From contig CAKQKQ010000002.1 of the NCBI GenBank assembly GCA_934249265.1, forward strand, positions 40,032 to 104,031: a DNA stretch of 64,000 bases, given 5' to 3'. Positions 10,068-19,946 of this stretch are shown piece after piece (position 1 is the first letter of the stretch; each line of letters begins with the position of its first letter). The translations under genes were made by a program, and so were the position numbers. The DNA comes from an uncultured Clostridia bacterium (GTDB lineage Bacteria > Bacillota > Clostridia > Christensenellales > Borkfalkiaceae). The notes beneath the pieces are model-generated. The model saw nothing but the letters and a program-made list of their open reading frames with translations, had not been told where the DNA came from and did not search any database.

Positions 10068-11489
10068 ATGAAGATAAAAAAACTGATTTTAATTTTATTT
10101 TTAGTGTTGGCGCAAGTGTTTTGCGCGTCGTGTTCTTCAACGGACTTGGGCGAAACGGATTCTTCTTCACACGACGATACTCAGCAATCATCTACCGACT
10201 TGGATACTTCGAGCGATAGCGATTCTTCAAGCGACAGCGACGATAAAGGCGATAAAAAAGATTATTCGTCTATGTCTTCGGTTGAGTTTGTAAAGCAACT
10301 CGGCGTAGGCTGGAATTTGGGTAATACGTTTGAAAACAATTTAAGCGGATATCCCGACACTGTTTACGGCAATTCTATTGTATCGGAACTCGGTTTTGAA
10401 AGCCGCGAGATGTTTTGCGAAGTGCGTAATCAGCAAGATATTTACCGCGGAGCGACGACTCAAAAGACGATAGACGCGGTTTACGAAAAGGGTTTTAGAA
10501 TAATGCGCGTGCCCGTCAGTTGGTCAAACCACATGCAACAAAACGGATACATAAACAAAGTTTGGCTCGACAGAATAAACGAAGTTGTCGATTACGTGTA
10601 TAAATACGACGATATGTTTGTAATTTTAAATATAATGGACACGCCAAATATCGGCGCGTATTATCTCGACGACGCATATTACGACAAGACCAAAAGTTTA
10701 ATTATTAACGTGTGGGAACAAGTCGCCGAAAGGTTTAAAGATTACGATTCGCGGCTTATTTTCGAGAATTTAAACGAGCCTTTGCACTCGAAATTGGGTT
10801 GGAGCATGTCTCCCACGTCAAACAAGACCGAATATAAAGAGTGTATTAAAAATCTCAACGAATACAACCAATTATACGTCGATATAGTGCGCGCGCAAGG
10901 TTCAAATTGCAACAAAAACAGATTTTTGTCGGTGTGCGGATACGGTAATATCGGGTATATGACTTATAGCGACGAAATAAACGCCGTTGCCGAATTTAAA
11001 ATGCCGCAAGATACCGCGAATGACAAACTTTTGATGAATATCCACGCTTATTCGCCGAACGGGTTTTCTTTCGGAAACGACAACGAGTGGGACGAGGCTA
11101 CCGACGCCGCATCTTCTTCGGGTATAAAAACTATGTTTGACGCTTTCGGCGCAAAATACACTAAAAAGGGCATCGGCGTAATAGTCAGCGAGTGGGGCAG
11201 CGTGTATAAAAGCGAGCGCGGACACGAATCTTACCGCAAAAAACATGCGGAATATTTTATGAAAAACGCCACGCAAAACGGAGTTTGCGCAATAGTTTGG
11301 GATAACGACGCAAGAAGCACCTCTTGGAGTACCGAATATTTCGGACTGTTAAACCGCCACAAGGCGAGCGGACTTTACGACAATTTAAAAAACGAGTCGG
11401 GCGTAAATTACGACAAAACCACTTTATGGTTTTCCGAAGGCGTAATAGAGTGCATGTTTAAAGGATATGAAAGCGGCAAAGCCGCATAA
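10068..11489 (+). CDS. GH5 endoglycanase lipoprotein
   Basis: A 473-residue protein with an N-terminal hydrophobic signal and Cys (FCASCSS) fitting lipoprotein export, then an Asp/Ser-rich linker (about 25-70) that would hold the enzyme off the membrane. The catalytic domain opens with GVGWNLGNTFE, a GH5 cellulase signature, and has RIMRVPVSW, the acid/base E237 in NLNEP and the nucleophile E375 in VSEWGS. The length fits a single GH5 domain. Endo-beta-1,4-glucanase is most likely, with mannanase or xyloglucanase possible. Neighbouring GH94, GH36 and GH1 genes would process the oligosaccharides. The lipobox is imperfect (Cys at -3), so lipidation is inferred. Confidence 0.9.
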   Translation: MKIKKLILILFLVLAQVFCASCSSTDLGETDSSSHDDTQQSSTDLDTSSDSDSSSDSDDKGDKKDYSSMSSVEFVKQLGVGWNLGNTFENNLSGYPDTVYGNSIVSELGFESREMFCEVRNQQDIYRGATTQKTIDAVYEKGFRIMRVPVSWSNHMQQNGYINKVWLDRINEVVDYVYKYDDMFVILNIMDTPNIGAYYLDDAYYDKTKSLIINVWEQVAERFKDYDSRLIFENLNEPLHSKLGWSMSPTSNKTEYKECIKNLNEYNQLYVDIVRAQGSNCNKNRFLSVCGYGNIGYMTYSDEINAVAEFKMPQDTANDKLLMNIHAYSPNGFSFGNDNEWDEATDAASSSGIKTMFDAFGAKYTKKGIGVIVSEWGSVYKSERGHESYRKKHAEYFMKNATQNGVCAIVWDNDARSTSWSTEYFGLLNRHKASGLYDNLKNESGVNYDKTTLWFSEGVIECMFKGYESGKAA

Positions 11490-11512
11490 CGTTATATTGC
11501 GCGTTTTGTGCG

Positions 11513-11544
11513 TTTTACAGCGCACGTATCGCGTAAAATTGACA
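11513..11544 (+). repeat. Dispersed palindromic element, copy 2
   Basis: Begins TTTTACAG, core GCACGTATCGCGTAAA, followed by ATTGACA. It starts 24 bases after the GH5 stop codon. Confidence 0.65.
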
Positions 11545-11605
11545 ATTTTAAGTAAAAACGACAGAGTTTTTATATTAAAATAATAAAAATAATCAAATCA
11601 AAACA

Positions 11606-11646
11606 AAAAACGAGGGTTGCATTTCATATCGCAACCCTCGTTTTTT
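11606..11646. terminator. Bidirectional terminator between GH5 and GH36 genes
   Basis: Perfect 10-base arms CGAGGGTTGC/GCAACCCTCG with a 10-base loop, A run on the left and T run on the right, so it can stop transcription on both strands of this convergent pair. Confidence 0.92.
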
Positions 11647-11685
11647 ATATAAAGTTTTCGTTTCGTTAAATTTAATTATATAAAA

Positions 11686-13812
11686 TCAAATTTGCGTAAG
11701 TTCGATTATGAAAGAGCGGAAGTTTGCGTCGGAGCAAATTTGCTCGTTTAAGCGGTATTTCTCGATATCTATTCCGCAAAGCAAAGTTTCGCCGCTTAAA
11801 ACAAACTTATCAAATTGGCACAGGTTTTTATCGTAAACCACGACCTCGTATTTCGCCGACAAATTAAGCCCTTTTAAAATCAATTTTCTGTTTGAAATTC
11901 CGTTTTCGCGCGTTTTAAACACGACTGCAGCCAACGCCTTATCTTTTCTTGAAGAAAGGGTGATAAAGCCGCAAAGATTATCGTTTAAATCGCCGAGTTT
12001 AAAATAATCGCCGTACAGTATAAAATCTCTTCTTTTTTTATAAAATTCCGAAAGTTTTGCCACTCGTTTTATTTCGTCTGCGGTAAAAGCAGAGCAGTCG
12101 AGTTCGTATCCGAAATTAAATAGACAAGCAATATTAAAGCGGTTTTCAAGCGAAAACGCTCGTTTTGTAAACCAATTAGGCGAGGCGGACAAGTGCGCCG
12201 TCATGCACGACTGCGGATAGCACAGCGCGGTGTTGGTTTGAATATCCGTTCTCACTGCGGCGTCGGTGTTGTCGCTCGTCCAAATTTGCGGGAAATAACA
12301 AAGTATGCCCATGTCGAACCTCGCTCCGCCCGCGGCGCAACCTTCAAAAAGAATTTCGTGGTGCGTATTAGTAAGCGTGTTCATTATGTCGTAAAGCGCA
12401 AGCACGTATTTATAGCAGTATTCGCCGATAAAAACCGTACTCGAATAACAGTCGCTCATCACTCGGTTGAAATCCCATTTTATATAAGTCGGTTTTGTAA
12501 GCGCAATTACGTTTTCTACGCTTTTTATCACGTAGTTTTTCACTTCGTCGCTACTTAAGTCGAGCATCATTTGGTTTCTGTGTAAAAACGGGGTTTTGTC
12601 CAGAATTGCCATTGCGTACTCGGGGTGGGTGCGGTAAAGCGCGCTGTCGGGCGAAATCATTTCGGGTTCTATCCAAATTCCGAAGTCGAGACCCATTGCC
12701 CTTATATCGTCTGCAAGGAGTGAAATGCCACCCGTTTTTTCTTCATTGTCAAACCAATCTCCCAGCGACGATTTGTCGTCGTTTCTTTTACCGAACCAAC
12801 CGTCGTCGAGAACGAACAGTTCCGCGCCGATTTTTTTGCCGTTTTCGGCAATGTTTAAAATTTTATCTTTCGTGAAATCGAAACCCGTGCCTTCCCAATT
12901 GTTGATGACTACGGGGCGTTTTTTGTTTTGCCAACGCTTCGGAATGACGTGTTTGTTTATAAACGAGTGCAAATTCAAGGTCATTTCGTCTTCGTCTTTT
13001 GCAAACAGCATCACTGCCTCGGGTGCGTAAAAAGTGTCTCCGCCGTTTAAGCGGTATTCAAAAGCAAAGTCGTTTACGCCCGAAATTATCCTCGTCCTTA
13101 AAAACGAATCGGTCTCGTAAGAAGTTTTGTGGTTGCCCGAATACACGAGGTTAAAGGCGTACACGCCCTCGTCGTTTTTAATAAAAGTAAAGGGGTTGTG
13201 TTGGGCGGAAGACGCCCCCGCGAGCGACTGATTTATAAACGTTCCCGAGCAAAGCGGGGTATCGTGACGATATCTTTCGCCCGCCCAGCACCCGTCGAAA
13301 GTGCTTGCTGTAAAGCCGCTTTTCGATATATCGAGTTGAAGCGACGCAAATTTTTTAACCGCCACCGTTTTGTCGCCGAGGTTTTTTATGGACGAACGCA
13401 CGGTGATTACGTCGTTGTTTCTGTATACCGAATAATTTATGGTGAGCAGCAGTTTTTCAAGTTCGTCGATAAACTCGAAAGTAAGCGTTTTTTCCGCGCC
13501 GAACGAAGAGGGCAAACAAGGTATTGCCTTTTTACCTTTCGATACCGTCGCGCTTTTAAAGATAAACTCGTTTGTAAAAGTGTTGTCGGGGTTAAAAAGC
13601 AAAATGGACTTATCTCTGTGGTCGTCGTCGCCGAAACAAGAAAAAAGTTTGTTTCTTAAATCCGTGCCGATGTTGTCTTCTTTCAAAAAGGTCGTTTCGG
13701 GGGATATTTCGTTTATTTTTTTGCCGTAATACAAGTAAAATACGCTTTGCCCGTCTTGCAAAAACACGAGCGACGTGTTTTGCGTGTCGAGTTTGTATAC
13801 CTTTCCGCTCAT
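11686..13812 (-). CDS. GH36 alpha-galactosidase (cytosolic)
   Basis: A 708-residue enzyme without signal peptide that should release alpha-1,6-galactose from raffinose-family or galactomannan oligosaccharides. The N-terminal beta-sandwich (1-290) is followed by a TIM barrel with LFVLDDGWFGKR, GIWIEPEMISPDS, the nucleophile D447 in YIKWDFNR and the acid/base D514 in WTSDNTDA. CAAGGARFD is also typical. The length is a little under the common 720-745. Its start overlaps the stop of the upstream GH94 gene by four bases (ATGA on the minus strand), so the two are translationally coupled. An exported GH36 lies at 43653-45809, so the organism may attack alpha-galactosides on both sides of the membrane. 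Confidence 0.92.
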   Translation of the reverse strand: MSGKVYKLDTQNTSLVFLQDGQSVFYLYYGKKINEISPETTFLKEDNIGTDLRNKLFSCFGDDDHRDKSILLFNPDNTFTNEFIFKSATVSKGKKAIPCLPSSFGAEKTLTFEFIDELEKLLLTINYSVYRNNDVITVRSSIKNLGDKTVAVKKFASLQLDISKSGFTASTFDGCWAGERYRHDTPLCSGTFINQSLAGASSAQHNPFTFIKNDEGVYAFNLVYSGNHKTSYETDSFLRTRIISGVNDFAFEYRLNGGDTFYAPEAVMLFAKDEDEMTLNLHSFINKHVIPKRWQNKKRPVVINNWEGTGFDFTKDKILNIAENGKKIGAELFVLDDGWFGKRNDDKSSLGDWFDNEEKTGGISLLADDIRAMGLDFGIWIEPEMISPDSALYRTHPEYAMAILDKTPFLHRNQMMLDLSSDEVKNYVIKSVENVIALTKPTYIKWDFNRVMSDCYSSTVFIGEYCYKYVLALYDIMNTLTNTHHEILFEGCAAGGARFDMGILCYFPQIWTSDNTDAAVRTDIQTNTALCYPQSCMTAHLSASPNWFTKRAFSLENRFNIACLFNFGYELDCSAFTADEIKRVAKLSEFYKKRRDFILYGDYFKLGDLNDNLCGFITLSSRKDKALAAVVFKTRENGISNRKLILKGLNLSAKYEVVVYDKNLCQFDKFVLSGETLLCGIDIEKYRLNEQICSDANFRSFIIELTQI

Positions 13813-16247
13813 TTGTAAATTACCTCGGCTTTAATGGTTTCGCCCACTTTTGCAAGCGGTAAAATTCCGTCTTCACACTTGTTGCCGTTTACGTACACGC
13901 CCGCGGCTTTTTTATCGTCGCGCTTTGCCGAAATTACATAATTTACACCTCTAAACTTCCTTTCAAGGGTAAAATTGTTTATTTCCTTGGGCATACAAGG
14001 CTCGATTTTAAGTCCTTTAAGGGTGGGTTTTATGCCTAAAATGTATTGTGAAGCGTTTACAAACGTCCACGCCGCCGTACCCGTGAGCCAACTGTTTTTA
14101 GCCGAACCGAAGTCGGGCGCGTCTTTGCCCGCTATCATTTGGCTGAAAACGTAAGGCTCGGTTTTGTGTATTTCACTTATTTCTTCGAGGTGAGCGGGGG
14201 AGATTTTGCGGTAAATTTCATACGCTCTGTCGCCGTTGCCGAGCGTCGCTTCGGCGCAACTTATCCACGGGTTGTTGTGGCAGAAAATGCCCGCGTTTTC
14301 TTTATATCCGCACGGATAAGAGGATACTTCGCCGAGATTTAAGTGATATTCTTTATAAGCGGGTTGCAAAATGACGATGCCGTATTTAGTGTCGAGATAT
14401 TTTTTCACACTGTTTAAAGCCGTTTGCGCTTTGCCGTCGTCAACTCCTATTCCCGCCATAACGCACATTCCTTGCGGCTCGATGAATATTTTACCGTCTT
14501 CGCAAGTTTTACTGCCGACGGGCTTTTCAAAAGCGTCGTAAGCACGCACAAACCATTCTCCGTCCCAACCGGCAGTTTCAGCGGCTGTGGTCATTTCTTG
14601 CACTTCTTTGCGTATGCGTTCGGCTTCGTTTTTGTCGCCGAGTTTTTCGCAAAGTTTGGCGTATTCTTCTCCGTATTTTACAAACATACCCGCAATAAAC
14701 ACGCTTTCGGCTTTTCCGCTTTCAAAGTTAGAGCAAGTTTGGAAACTCTCTCCGGGGGTGTCCGAAAAACAGTTTAAGTTTAAGCAGTCGTTCCAATCGG
14801 CTCTGCCGATAAGCGGCAAACCGTGCGGTCCTTTGTGAGTAACGGTATAATCTATTGAGCGTTTAAGGTGTTCTAAAAGGGTAGCGCGGTCGTTTTCGTC
14901 GTTGTTAAAGGGCACGCTTTCGTTTAAAATCGAAATATCTCCCGTTTCGCAAACGTAAGAATAGGTGCAAGCCACAAGCCAAAGCGGGTCGTCGTTAAAG
15001 CCGCCGCCGATGTCGGCGTTGCCGCGCTTTGTAAGGGGTTGATATTGATGCCAAGTCGAGCCGTCGGGCAGTTGAATAGACGCAATGTCGATTATTCTTT
15101 CGCGCGCCTTTTCGGGTAAGAAATGCACGTAACCGAGCATATCTTGGCAAGAATCGCGGAAACCCATTCCGCGCCCGATTCCGCTTTCGTAATAACTTGC
15201 GCTTCTGCTTAAACGGTAAGTGATAAGGCATTGATATTGATTCCAAATATTGACCATGCGGTTGAATTTTTCGTCGGGAGAGTTTACCTTGAAATTGCCG
15301 AAAAGACTGTTAAATTTGTCTTTAAGTTTGTCAAACTCTTCAAAAACCGCGTTTTCGCTTTGATATTTTTTAATAATATTTACCGCTTTTGTCTTGTTTA
15401 TAACGTTAGGCGACTGCCATTTGTCTTCTTTTTTGTTTTCGATATAACCCAAAATATACACAAGCGAAATTTCTTGCTCGGGTAAAAGCGTAACGTCTTT
15501 TCTCAAAAACGCAACGGGTGACCAACCGCTTGCTTTTTCGTTAAACGAAGTGCGACTTTTTACCGCGTCGGGGCTGTCAAACCCGTTAAATTTGCCGAGG
15601 AAAGTATCTCTGTCGGTATCGTAGCCGCTTATTTCGGCGTTTAACGAAAAGAAAGAGTAGTGGTCTCTTCTTTCGCGGTATTCGGTTTTGTGATATATTG
15701 CGGCGTAATTTTTTTCGGTGATTATTTCCACTTCGCCCGTGTTATAATTTCTTTGGAAATTAGTCGTGTCGTCTTGCGCGTTCCACAAACAAAACTCAAC
15801 GCCGCCGTAAATCGACAAAGTTTTTGTCTCTTTCGAGTCGTTTTTAATCTGCAAAAGGTTGATTTCGCAATTGTCGTTTAAAGGCACGAAACAAGTAAGA
15901 TTTGCGCTTACGCCGTTTTTTTGGCTTTCAAAAATCGTGTAATTGAGTCCGTGGCGGCATTTATATTTGTCGAGCGGAGTTTTGCTCGGCAAAAAAGAAG
16001 GCGAAAAAGTGGTTTTTCCGTCGGTTATATAGTAATATCTTCCGCCGTTGTCGGTGGCGGGAGAGTTGTAGCGATATCTCGTAATTCTCCTTAATTTTGC
16101 GTCGCGATAAAACGAATAACCGCCCGCCGTATTGGAAATAATCGAGAAAAAGTCGTCGTTTCCCAAATAATTTATCCACGGAAGGGGTGTATAAGGTGTG
16201 TCGATTACGTATTCTTTGCGTTCGTCGTCGAAGTATCCGAATTTCAT
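13809..16247 (-). CDS. GH94 cellobiose phosphorylase family enzyme
   Basis: An 812-residue cytosolic inverting phosphorylase. Cellobiose plus phosphate would give glucose 1-phosphate and glucose, saving ATP. The N-terminus (MKFGYFDDERKEYVI, then TPLPWINYLGN) is close to cellobiose phosphorylases, whose usual length is about 810-822. GFRDSCQDMLGY is the sugar-binding motif and RADWNDCLNL carries the catalytic Asp. It is the first gene of a two-gene operon with GH36. Start chosen at the ATG with AAAGGAG 12 bases upstream. Laminaribiose or another beta-glucoside phosphorylase is possible because GH94 specificities differ by few residues. Confidence 0.92.
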   Translation of the reverse strand: MKFGYFDDERKEYVIDTPYTPLPWINYLGNDDFFSIISNTAGGYSFYRDAKLRRITRYRYNSPATDNGGRYYYITDGKTTFSPSFLPSKTPLDKYKCRHGLNYTIFESQKNGVSANLTCFVPLNDNCEINLLQIKNDSKETKTLSIYGGVEFCLWNAQDDTTNFQRNYNTGEVEIITEKNYAAIYHKTEYRERRDHYSFFSLNAEISGYDTDRDTFLGKFNGFDSPDAVKSRTSFNEKASGWSPVAFLRKDVTLLPEQEISLVYILGYIENKKEDKWQSPNVINKTKAVNIIKKYQSENAVFEEFDKLKDKFNSLFGNFKVNSPDEKFNRMVNIWNQYQCLITYRLSRSASYYESGIGRGMGFRDSCQDMLGYVHFLPEKARERIIDIASIQLPDGSTWHQYQPLTKRGNADIGGGFNDDPLWLVACTYSYVCETGDISILNESVPFNNDENDRATLLEHLKRSIDYTVTHKGPHGLPLIGRADWNDCLNLNCFSDTPGESFQTCSNFESGKAESVFIAGMFVKYGEEYAKLCEKLGDKNEAERIRKEVQEMTTAAETAGWDGEWFVRAYDAFEKPVGSKTCEDGKIFIEPQGMCVMAGIGVDDGKAQTALNSVKKYLDTKYGIVILQPAYKEYHLNLGEVSSYPCGYKENAGIFCHNNPWISCAEATLGNGDRAYEIYRKISPAHLEEISEIHKTEPYVFSQMIAGKDAPDFGSAKNSWLTGTAAWTFVNASQYILGIKPTLKGLKIEPCMPKEINNFTLERKFRGVNYVISAKRDDKKAAGVYVNGNKCEDGILPLAKVGETIKAEVIYK

Positions 16248-16282
16248 TTTCTAAAAAACTCCTTTAACTGTTGTCGGCTAAA

Positions 16283-16311
16283 ATATTAACAAATAAGGTC
16301 GCGTGTGTAAA
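16283..16311 (-). promoter_or_regulatory. Promoter for the GH94-GH36 operon
   Basis: On the minus strand: TTTACA (16306-16311), 17 bases, TAATAT (16283-16288), then AAAGGAG before the GH94 start. Confidence 0.6.
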
Positions 16312-16363
16312 TGCAAAACCTTTTATATATGAAGAAATCTAAAAAAAATCATAAGAAAACGTA

Positions 16364-16392
16364 TTGCAATTGCTTTTGGTATGCTTTAAAAT
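16364..16392 (+). promoter_or_regulatory. Promoter for the GH1 gene
   Basis: TTGCAA (16364-16369), 17-base spacer, TAAAAT (16387-16392), about 28 bases before the ATG, which has AAGGAG. Confidence 0.6.
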
Positions 16393-16420
16393 ATCGGTAT
16401 AACCCATTAAGGAGAATATT

Positions 16421-17765
16421 ATGCAAGACAATTTTGTTTGGGGCGCGGCGAGCGCGGCTTATCAAATAGAAGGCGCATGGAACGAGGACGGAAAAACCCC
16501 CAGCATTTGGGACGAGTTTACCCACGCTAAAAAATCTTACAGAAATCAAACGGGCGATATCGCGTGCGACCATTATCATAGGTTTGAAGAAGACGTAAAA
16601 CTAATGAAAGAGTTGGGTATTAAATCGTATAGATTTTCTCTCGCTTGGACGAGAATTATCACCGAAAACAACACCGTAAACGAAAAAGGCGTCGAGTTTT
16701 ATAATAATCTCATTAATTTGCTTATAAAAAACGGCATAACGCCTATGGTTACTTTATACCATTGGGATATGCCCGTGTGGGTGTATAAAAAAGGCGGTTT
16801 TTTAAATAGAGATATAGTAGAATATTTCGGGCATTTTACCACCGTTGTCGCAAAAGCGTTCGGCGATAGGGTAAAGGATTTTATCACCATAAACGAGCCG
16901 CAATGCGTGCTTCACGGCGGACTGTATTCCGACGCGCTCGCCCCGGGGGTAAAACTTACGCTTGACAAGTTGCTTTTGGCGGCGCATAACTTGCTTTTGT
17001 GTCACGGCGAAGCGGTAAAACGTAAAAGACGTAAAAATAGGCATGGCTACTTGCGGTTGGGTGACTTGCCCCTCTGACGGCTCAAATGAAAGCGAGCAAA
17101 GGGCTTATGAAGACTTTTTTAAAGTGTGGAAACAGCAGCCTTTAAATTGTATGTCGGTCATTTCCGACACGGTGTATCTCGGCGATTATCCAAAGCAATA
17201 TTACGAGTATTTTAAAGACGTTTTGCCAAAAATAACAAAAGAAGATTTAAAATTGATTTCACAGCCGCTCGACTTCATAGGTCAAAATATTTATTCGGGA
17301 TTTTACATGAATAAAGACGGAAACGTGGTCGAGTTTAAGGACGGCTCTTCCCAAAACGATATGGGTTGGGACGATATTCCCGAGGCGGTGTATTACGGGT
17401 TGAAATTCCTTTACAAACGCTATAAAAAACCCATTATCATTACCGAAAACGGCACGGCGCAAAACGACAGAGTGTGTCTCGACGGCAAAGTGCACGATTA
17501 TTACCGCATAGACCACACGGCGAGATATCTGCTCGAGGTTGAAAAAGCAATAAACGAGGGTATACCCGTAAAAGGCTATTATCATTGGTCGTTTACCGAC
17601 AATTTCGAGTGGAAAAGCGGCTTTAAGCGGTTTGGTTTGATTTTTATAGATTATCAAACGCAAAAAAGAATAAAAAAAGATTCGTTTTATTTTTATAAAA
17701 AAGTAATAAAGTCAAACGGAAAAATTTTGTCCGACGGCAAAAAAATATTTCAAATAGAAGAGTAA
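16421..17765 (+). pseudogene. GH1 beta-glucosidase, split by a frameshift
   Basis: Two overlapping frames together give one GH1 enzyme of normal size (about 447 residues). The first (16421-17077) has the family start FVWGAASAAYQIEGAW and the acid/base E159 in TINEPQ. The second carries GMATCGWV, LDFIGQNIYSGFY and the nucleophile in IITENGTA, and ends with HWSFTDNFEW. The break is near 17017-17024 in GTAAAACGTAAAA. Reading HGEAV-NVKDVKIG needs one A removed from the A4 run (or two added). All catalytic parts are intact in both halves, so this is either a recent one-base mutation, an assembly or sequencing error, or a recoding site. If intact the enzyme would hydrolyse cellobiose or other beta-glucosides, possibly phosphorylated. 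Confidence 0.88.
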
Positions 17766-17782
17766 ATAAAAAAGTAAAATAA

Positions 17783-17816
17783 AAAGTCGTAAACCTTATA
17801 AAAAGTTTGCGACTTT
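17783..17816. terminator. Bidirectional terminator between GH1 and deacetylase genes
   Basis: Arms AAAGTCGTAAAC and GTTTGCGACTTT (one wobble pair). The minus-strand copy is followed by a T-rich tail, so it best serves the minus-strand deacetylase transcript. Confidence 0.75.
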
Positions 17817-17880
17817 AAAATATTAAATTGAGTTTTTTGTGCGGTGGGTTTTAGCGTCTTGCGGTTGACAGTTTTTAAAT

Positions 17881-17953
17881 AAAGACTAAAAACGGCGATT
17901 AATTAAGAAAGACTGAAAACGGCAATTAATTAAGATAATCGGCTGTTTTCAGT
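17881..17953. repeat. Two 27-base tandem repeats plus hairpin
   Basis: Units at 17881-17907 and 17908-17934 differ at two positions (each starts AAAGACT and ends GATTAATTAAG or CAATTAATTAAG). The second unit can also pair with 17942-17953 (ACTGAAAACGGC with GCTGTTTTCAGT). Function unknown; it lies between convergent genes. Confidence 0.7.
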
Positions 17954-17984
17954 AATCTGCTGTTTTGATAAGTATACTCAAATT

Positions 17985-18806
17985 TTAAATAAAACTGTCG
18001 TAAAGTTTGCCTATTTCGGCTTTTACCTGATAATACTTAATTAGTTCCGAAACGGAAACCACTTGATATCCTTGCGCTTTTAAATCGGGCAAAAGTCTTT
18101 TTACGGCTTTAACGGATTTGTCGTAGCCTTGGTGCATAAGCACTATGCCGCCGTCCAAAAGATTTGAAGAGATTTTGTTGTAAATATCGTTTTCGGTGGT
18201 ATTGTCTTGCCAATCCGACGTGTCGAGCGTACCCGTCCAATTGATAAACGTTGTTTTATAAAGTGACAAAACTCTTGCGTCGGCATGTCCGCCGGCGGGT
18301 CTTACGAGATGAACCGATTTTCCGTCAAACGCTTTTAATGCGTCGTCAGTCTTTTTCACTTCTTCAATTACCTTTTCGTTTGAAAGGGTGGTTAAATCGG
18401 TGTGTGTAAAAGTGTGGTTGCCGAGTTCGAACTTCATTTCCACTGCGCGGCTTAAAACGGCTGAATTATCCGAAGTGATTTTCGAGCCTATGGTAAAAAG
18501 CGTTGCGTGCGCGGTAAAATCGGGGTTTTGAGTGTTGAAAGTTTCAAAGACGTCTAAAAGTTCGTTTGTCTTGTCAGTCGGTCCGTCGTCGAAAGTAAAG
18601 GCGATAAGCCTATGGTTGCCGATGTGCGAAATATCGATATCGTCCACGTTCCACAATTCGGTAGTTTCGCCGCTCGTGTCGGAAGAGGGCGGATTAGTAT
18701 CGGAAGAAGAGCCTTGATTACCATTTTTATCGGTAGAACAAGCCGCCGAAAACGACAAAACGAGCAGTAATACAAAAATCAACAATGCGCTTAAAGTTTT
18801 TTTCAT
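17985..18806 (-). CDS. Polysaccharide deacetylase lipoprotein (CE4/NodB type)
   Basis: A 273-residue exported enzyme that should remove N- or O-acetyl groups from a wall or external glycan in a metal-dependent way. The lipoprotein signal ends SFSAAC-S, followed by a Ser/Gly/Asn-rich linker. NodB motifs are in order: FTFDDGP (motif 1, catalytic base Asp), NHTFTH (metal-binding His pair), RPAGGH (motif 3), WTGTLDTSDW (motif 4) and IVLMHQG (motif 5). Start has GCGAGG upstream. It is a monocistronic minus-strand gene between sugar-use operons, so both peptidoglycan and acetylated plant glycans are possible substrates. Confidence 0.9.
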   Translation of the reverse strand: MKKTLSALLIFVLLLVLSFSAACSTDKNGNQGSSSDTNPPSSDTSGETTELWNVDDIDISHIGNHRLIAFTFDDGPTDKTNELLDVFETFNTQNPDFTAHATLFTIGSKITSDNSAVLSRAVEMKFELGNHTFTHTDLTTLSNEKVIEEVKKTDDALKAFDGKSVHLVRPAGGHADARVLSLYKTTFINWTGTLDTSDWQDNTTENDIYNKISSNLLDGGIVLMHQGYDKSVKAVKRLLPDLKAQGYQVVSVSELIKYYQVKAEIGKLYDSFI

Positions 18807-18977
18807 TTATTTAACCTCGCGATATTCTTACCGCAATATTAACATATATAAAAGAAAAAAACAGTTTTTTAGCGTTAAAAAATAAGAAATCTAAAAAATA
18901 CGATAATATTAAGACTATCGCGAATAGCCGAAATATATTAAAATATACGATGAAAAGTAATCGATAAGGAGAATACG

Positions 18978-19937
18978 ATGCAAACAACGATAAACGAAGC
19001 ATCGGTTTGTGAAACCAAAAGTCGAAAACCGAAAAGAAATTTAAAAAGGTATTTAAACGACAATAAGTACGTTTATTTAATGATGCTTCCCGTAATAGTA
19101 TGGTTTATAATATTTTGTTATTGGCCCATTACGTGGATAAGAATGGCGTTTTACGATTACAGTCTTACAAACGGTTTTAAGGGCAGTACGTTTGTATTGT
19201 TCAACAACTTTTTAGACTTTTTCGAGGGCGAATTTTTACACCTTCTCGGCAACACGCTTGCGATAAATTTGCTCGCGCTTGTGTTTTTGTTCCCCGCGGC
19301 AATAGTGCTTGCGCTTGCTTTCAACGAGGTAAAACACCAAAAATATAAAAAGACGCTTTCGATAATAAGTTATTTACCGCACTTTTTGTCCACGGCTGCG
19401 CTCGTCGGGTTTATAGCCACGTTTTTAGACCCCGATTGCGGAATTTTAGGGCAAATTTGCAAAGTCTTTCACATAACTTACAACGGTTCGCTTTTATATA
19501 AGGCGAGCGCGTTCCGCGGCATACAGGTTTTGTCGGGTATTTGGCAAACGGTCGGCTGGAATTCAATAATTTACAGTGCCGCGCTCACGTCCATAGACCC
19601 GTGCTTATACGAGGCTGCCGAAATCGACGGAGCGGGCAAGTGGAGTCAAATATTCCGCATAACTTTGCCGTCTATTTTGCCAACTATAGTAATAATGCTT
19701 ATTATGCAAATCGGCGCGATAATGGGCAGTAACTTTGAAAAGATTTACTTAATGCAAAACGAAGGCAACCTTGAAAAATCCGAAGTAATCGCGACGTACG
19801 TGTATAAAATGGCGTTCAACGATTTCAATTACGGACTTTCCACCGCGGTTGGTTTGTTCAACTCGTTGGTTGCGCTTGCGCTAGTCACAATTGCAAACGT
19901 TTTCAGCAAAAAACTTGCCGAAACGTCGCTGTGGTAA
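18978..19937 (+). CDS. CUT1-type sugar ABC transporter permease, first subunit (LplB-like)
   Basis: A 319-residue inner-membrane permease with about six transmembrane helices. EAAEIDGAGKWSQIFRITLP is the EAA loop that contacts the ATPase. It begins with a basic cytosolic segment (SRKPKRNLKRYL). The length and sequence fit the LplB/UgpA-like group that imports oligosaccharides or glycan fragments. The gene is followed 9 bases later by the partner permease and then the binding protein, forming one transport operon. Start chosen at ATG with AAGGAG. No ATP-binding subunit is encoded nearby, so it probably shares a general MsmX/MsiK-type ATPase located elsewhere. Confidence 0.92.
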   Translation: MQTTINEASVCETKSRKPKRNLKRYLNDNKYVYLMMLPVIVWFIIFCYWPITWIRMAFYDYSLTNGFKGSTFVLFNNFLDFFEGEFLHLLGNTLAINLLALVFLFPAAIVLALAFNEVKHQKYKKTLSIISYLPHFLSTAALVGFIATFLDPDCGILGQICKVFHITYNGSLLYKASAFRGIQVLSGIWQTVGWNSIIYSAALTSIDPCLYEAAEIDGAGKWSQIFRITLPSILPTIVIMLIMQIGAIMGSNFEKIYLMQNEGNLEKSEVIATYVYKMAFNDFNYGLSTAVGLFNSLVALALVTIANVFSKKLAETSLW

Positions 19938-19946
19938 GGAGGTGCT

